A DNA stretch of 7,804 nucleotides from GCA-003244245 sp050699835 (GTDB lineage Bacteria > Actinomycetota > Actinomycetes > Mycobacteriales > Pseudonocardiaceae): assembly GCA_050699835.1 (NCBI GenBank), contig JBOHFW010000249.1:1-7804 (forward strand), in the 5' to 3' direction. The position numbers were made by a program, and so were the translations under genes. Shown one piece after another: positions 6,437-7,804 of this stretch (position 1 is its first letter; the number at the start of each line of letters is the position of its first letter). The notes under the pieces are model-generated. The model was not told the origin of the DNA and made no database searches. It saw only the letters and a program-made list of their open reading frames with translations.

Positions 6437-7804
6437 ATGACAGCGATTGAGGGTGAAACACCCACCACCACGGCGCGGAACTCGGCCACCGTTGCCGCCT
6501 GGACGCTGGTCAGCAGGGCCACCGGGCTGCTCCGGGTGGTCGTGATCGGCGCGGTGCTGGGACCCACCTATTTCGCCAACTGCTTCCAGGCCGGCTACGT
6601 CGTGCCGAACATCGTGTTCACGTTGATCGCCGGGCCGGTACTGCTGATGGTGCTGGTGCCCGGCGTGGTCCGCGCCCTCGGCGCGGGGGGTCAGCCCCGG
6701 GCCCGGGAGGTACTCAGCCGGGTGGCCGGGTGGCTGGTCGCGGTCTCCTCCGCGGTCGTCGCGTTGCTGATGATCACCTCTCCGGCGGTGGCCTGGACGC
6801 TGAGCCTGGGGATCCCCGATCCCGCGCAACGGGCAAGGGGCCTGTGGCTGACCACACTGCTGGTCCTGCTGGTCGCACCGCAGGTCCTGCTGAGCTGCCT
6901 GGCTCATCTCGGTATGGCCGCCCAACGGGCGCGGGGGCGCTTCGCGCTCTCCTCGGCCGCACCGGCTGTGGAGAACGTCGTCCTGATCGGGACGGTGGTG
7001 CTGGCCGGCTGGTATTACGGAACGGGCCTGGAGATCGATCAGGTGCCGGTCGACCTGGTGATCGTGCTCGGGGTGGGCAGTACCGCGGCGGTCGCGCTGC
7101 ACGCGGCAGTGCAGCTGTTCGGTGCGGCGCGGGTGGGCCTGTTGACTCGCCCGTCGATGCGCTGGCGGGCCGACCCCGATGCGGTCGCGACGACCCGCAG
7201 GCTGGCGCGCTCGGTCGGCGTGGCGGCCTGCCCAGCCGCGGGAATGTACGTCCTACTCGCGCTGGCCAGCTCGGTGCCCGGTGGCGTCTTCGTCGTGCAG
7301 CTGTCCTACGCCGTGTTGTTTTCGCTGTCCTACGTCAGTGCCCGTGCGGTGTCGATGGCCGCACTACCCGGTCTAGCGCAGGCTTCCCATCTCGAGGACC
7401 CCGTCACGTTCGGCGCGGCATGGCGCCAAGGGTTGTCCTACGCTGTGATCGCCAGCCTGCCGCTGCTGGTGTTGCTCGCGGTGCTTTCCGGGCCCATCGC
7501 GAACCTTCTCGCCTACGGCGAGTTGCGCCATGCGGCCCTGATCGGTCCACTCGCGAGCTGCCTGGCGGTGGTAGCGATCGCCCAGCTGGCCGCTGGGGTC
7601 TCCGACCTCGGTTCCCAGGCGCTGTACGCGCGGCTGGACGACCGCATCCCACGGCAGGCCAGTGCGGTGACTCTCGGGGTGAAACTGCTGGTCGCCGCCG
7701 CGACCCTGCTCGTGCCTGCTGATGATTCGCGCTTGGTCTGGCTGGTGGTGGCCATCCTGGCCGGTGAGCTCGCTGCCGCCGGGATGGTGCTGACCCGGTT
7801 GCGC
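6437..7804 (+). CDS. murJ: MurJ/MviN-family lipid flippase (5' part, runs off the window)
   Basis: At least 456 residues are visible and the frame is still open at the window end. It is a very hydrophobic protein with many membrane helices, of the MOP-superfamily MurJ/MviN type that flips lipid-linked precursors such as lipid II across the cytoplasmic membrane. The N-terminus reads RNSATVAAWTLVSRATGLLR, then VVPNIVFTLIAGP, matching the first two helices of MurJ. Aligned by eye with E. coli MurJ, Arg18 and Arg24 are kept (Arg27 and Arg33 here), while Asp25, Asp39 and Arg52 become Val34, Asn48 and Phe61. Actinobacterial MurJ proteins also vary at the Arg52 position, so only part of this is unusual. 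The ATG at 6437 is preceded by a G-rich GGGGGTG and by in-frame GTG codons at 6425 and 6434 that could also serve as starts. Cargo could be lipid II, another undecaprenyl-linked glycan, or a product precursor. Confidence 0.87.
   Translation, partial: MTAIEGETPTTTARNSATVAAWTLVSRATGLLRVVVIGAVLGPTYFANCFQAGYVVPNIVFTLIAGPVLLMVLVPGVVRALGAGGQPRAREVLSRVAGWLVAVSSAVVALLMITSPAVAWTLSLGIPDPAQRARGLWLTTLLVLLVAPQVLLSCLAHLGMAAQRARGRFALSSAAPAVENVVLIGTVVLAGWYYGTGLEIDQVPVDLVIVLGVGSTAAVALHAAVQLFGAARVGLLTRPSMRWRADPDAVATTRRLARSVGVAACPAAGMYVLLALASSVPGGVFVVQLSYAVLFSLSYVSARAVSMAALPGLAQASHLEDPVTFGAAWRQGLSYAVIASLPLLVLLAVLSGPIANLLAYGELRHAALIGPLASCLAVVAIAQLAAGVSDLGSQALYARLDDRIPRQASAVTLGVKLLVAAATLLVPADDSRLVWLVVAILAGELAAAGMVLTRLR

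Noticed and set aside
6388..6450. 20-codon upstream frame before the flippase gene
   Set aside because: It has no good ribosome-binding site and no recognisable composition or motif; its overlap with the start codon is probably accidental.
6430..6463. Hairpins around the flippase start (GGGTGT with ACACCC, or GGGTG-AAA-CACCC at 6451-6463)
   Set aside because: The arms are only 5-6 bp in GC-rich DNA and no partner signal is seen; chance is likely.
6338..7722. Long frames on the minus strand (6338-7102) and in another plus frame (6730-7722) over the flippase gene
   Set aside because: The frame from 6437 gives an uninterrupted membrane protein of a known family; the others are Gly/Arg/Gln-rich shadows.

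Overview
The window comes from a high-GC actinomycete. GC counts over 60-base samples are 46/60 at 301-360 and 44/60 at 7561-7620. The pilus gene set is the actinobacterial form of the Tad cluster, as in the mycobacterial Rv3654c-Rv3660c region, and an XRE-regulator remnant of a type common in actinomycetes is also present. Pseudonocardiales or a close relative would fit, but the genus cannot be fixed from sequence alone.

Region 1 (1-2001, + strand) is the 3' part of a Tad/type IVc pilus-like operon. It holds the C-terminal part of a TadB-like membrane platform protein, a short TadC-like protein, a DUF4244 Flp-type pilin, a TadE-like pseudopilin and a second, Rv3654c-type TadE-like protein. 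Four of these genes have overlapping or near-overlapping junctions. The only real gap, before the pilin, carries the strongest Shine-Dalgarno sequence of the operon.

Region 2 (2002-2726) has no intact gene. It contains a wrecked XRE-family regulator (the start of its helix-turn-helix and its later part are in different frames with the middle missing), a perfect 25-bp inverted repeat around a 34-nt loop, and an AT-rich stretch with a plausible promoter facing the next genes.

Region 3 (2727-6196, + strand) is a two-gene operon of visibly lower GC (29/60 at 2941-3000). The first gene encodes a 927-residue formylglycinamide ribonucleotide amidotransferase of the PurS-PurL fused (PurSL) type with a TTG start. 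The second, overlapping by GTGA, encodes its PurQ glutaminase. Together they could make the amidine of purine step 4 by channelling glutamine-derived ammonia. Actinomycetes normally use separate PurS, PurQ and short PurL proteins, so this pair looks like an acquired second set, possibly for a specialised job. That role is inference.

Region 4 (6197-7804) is a 240-bp spacer followed by a MurJ/MviN-family flippase gene that runs off the window. It keeps two conserved arginines of MurJ but has replaced other charged positions, so lipid II need not be its cargo.
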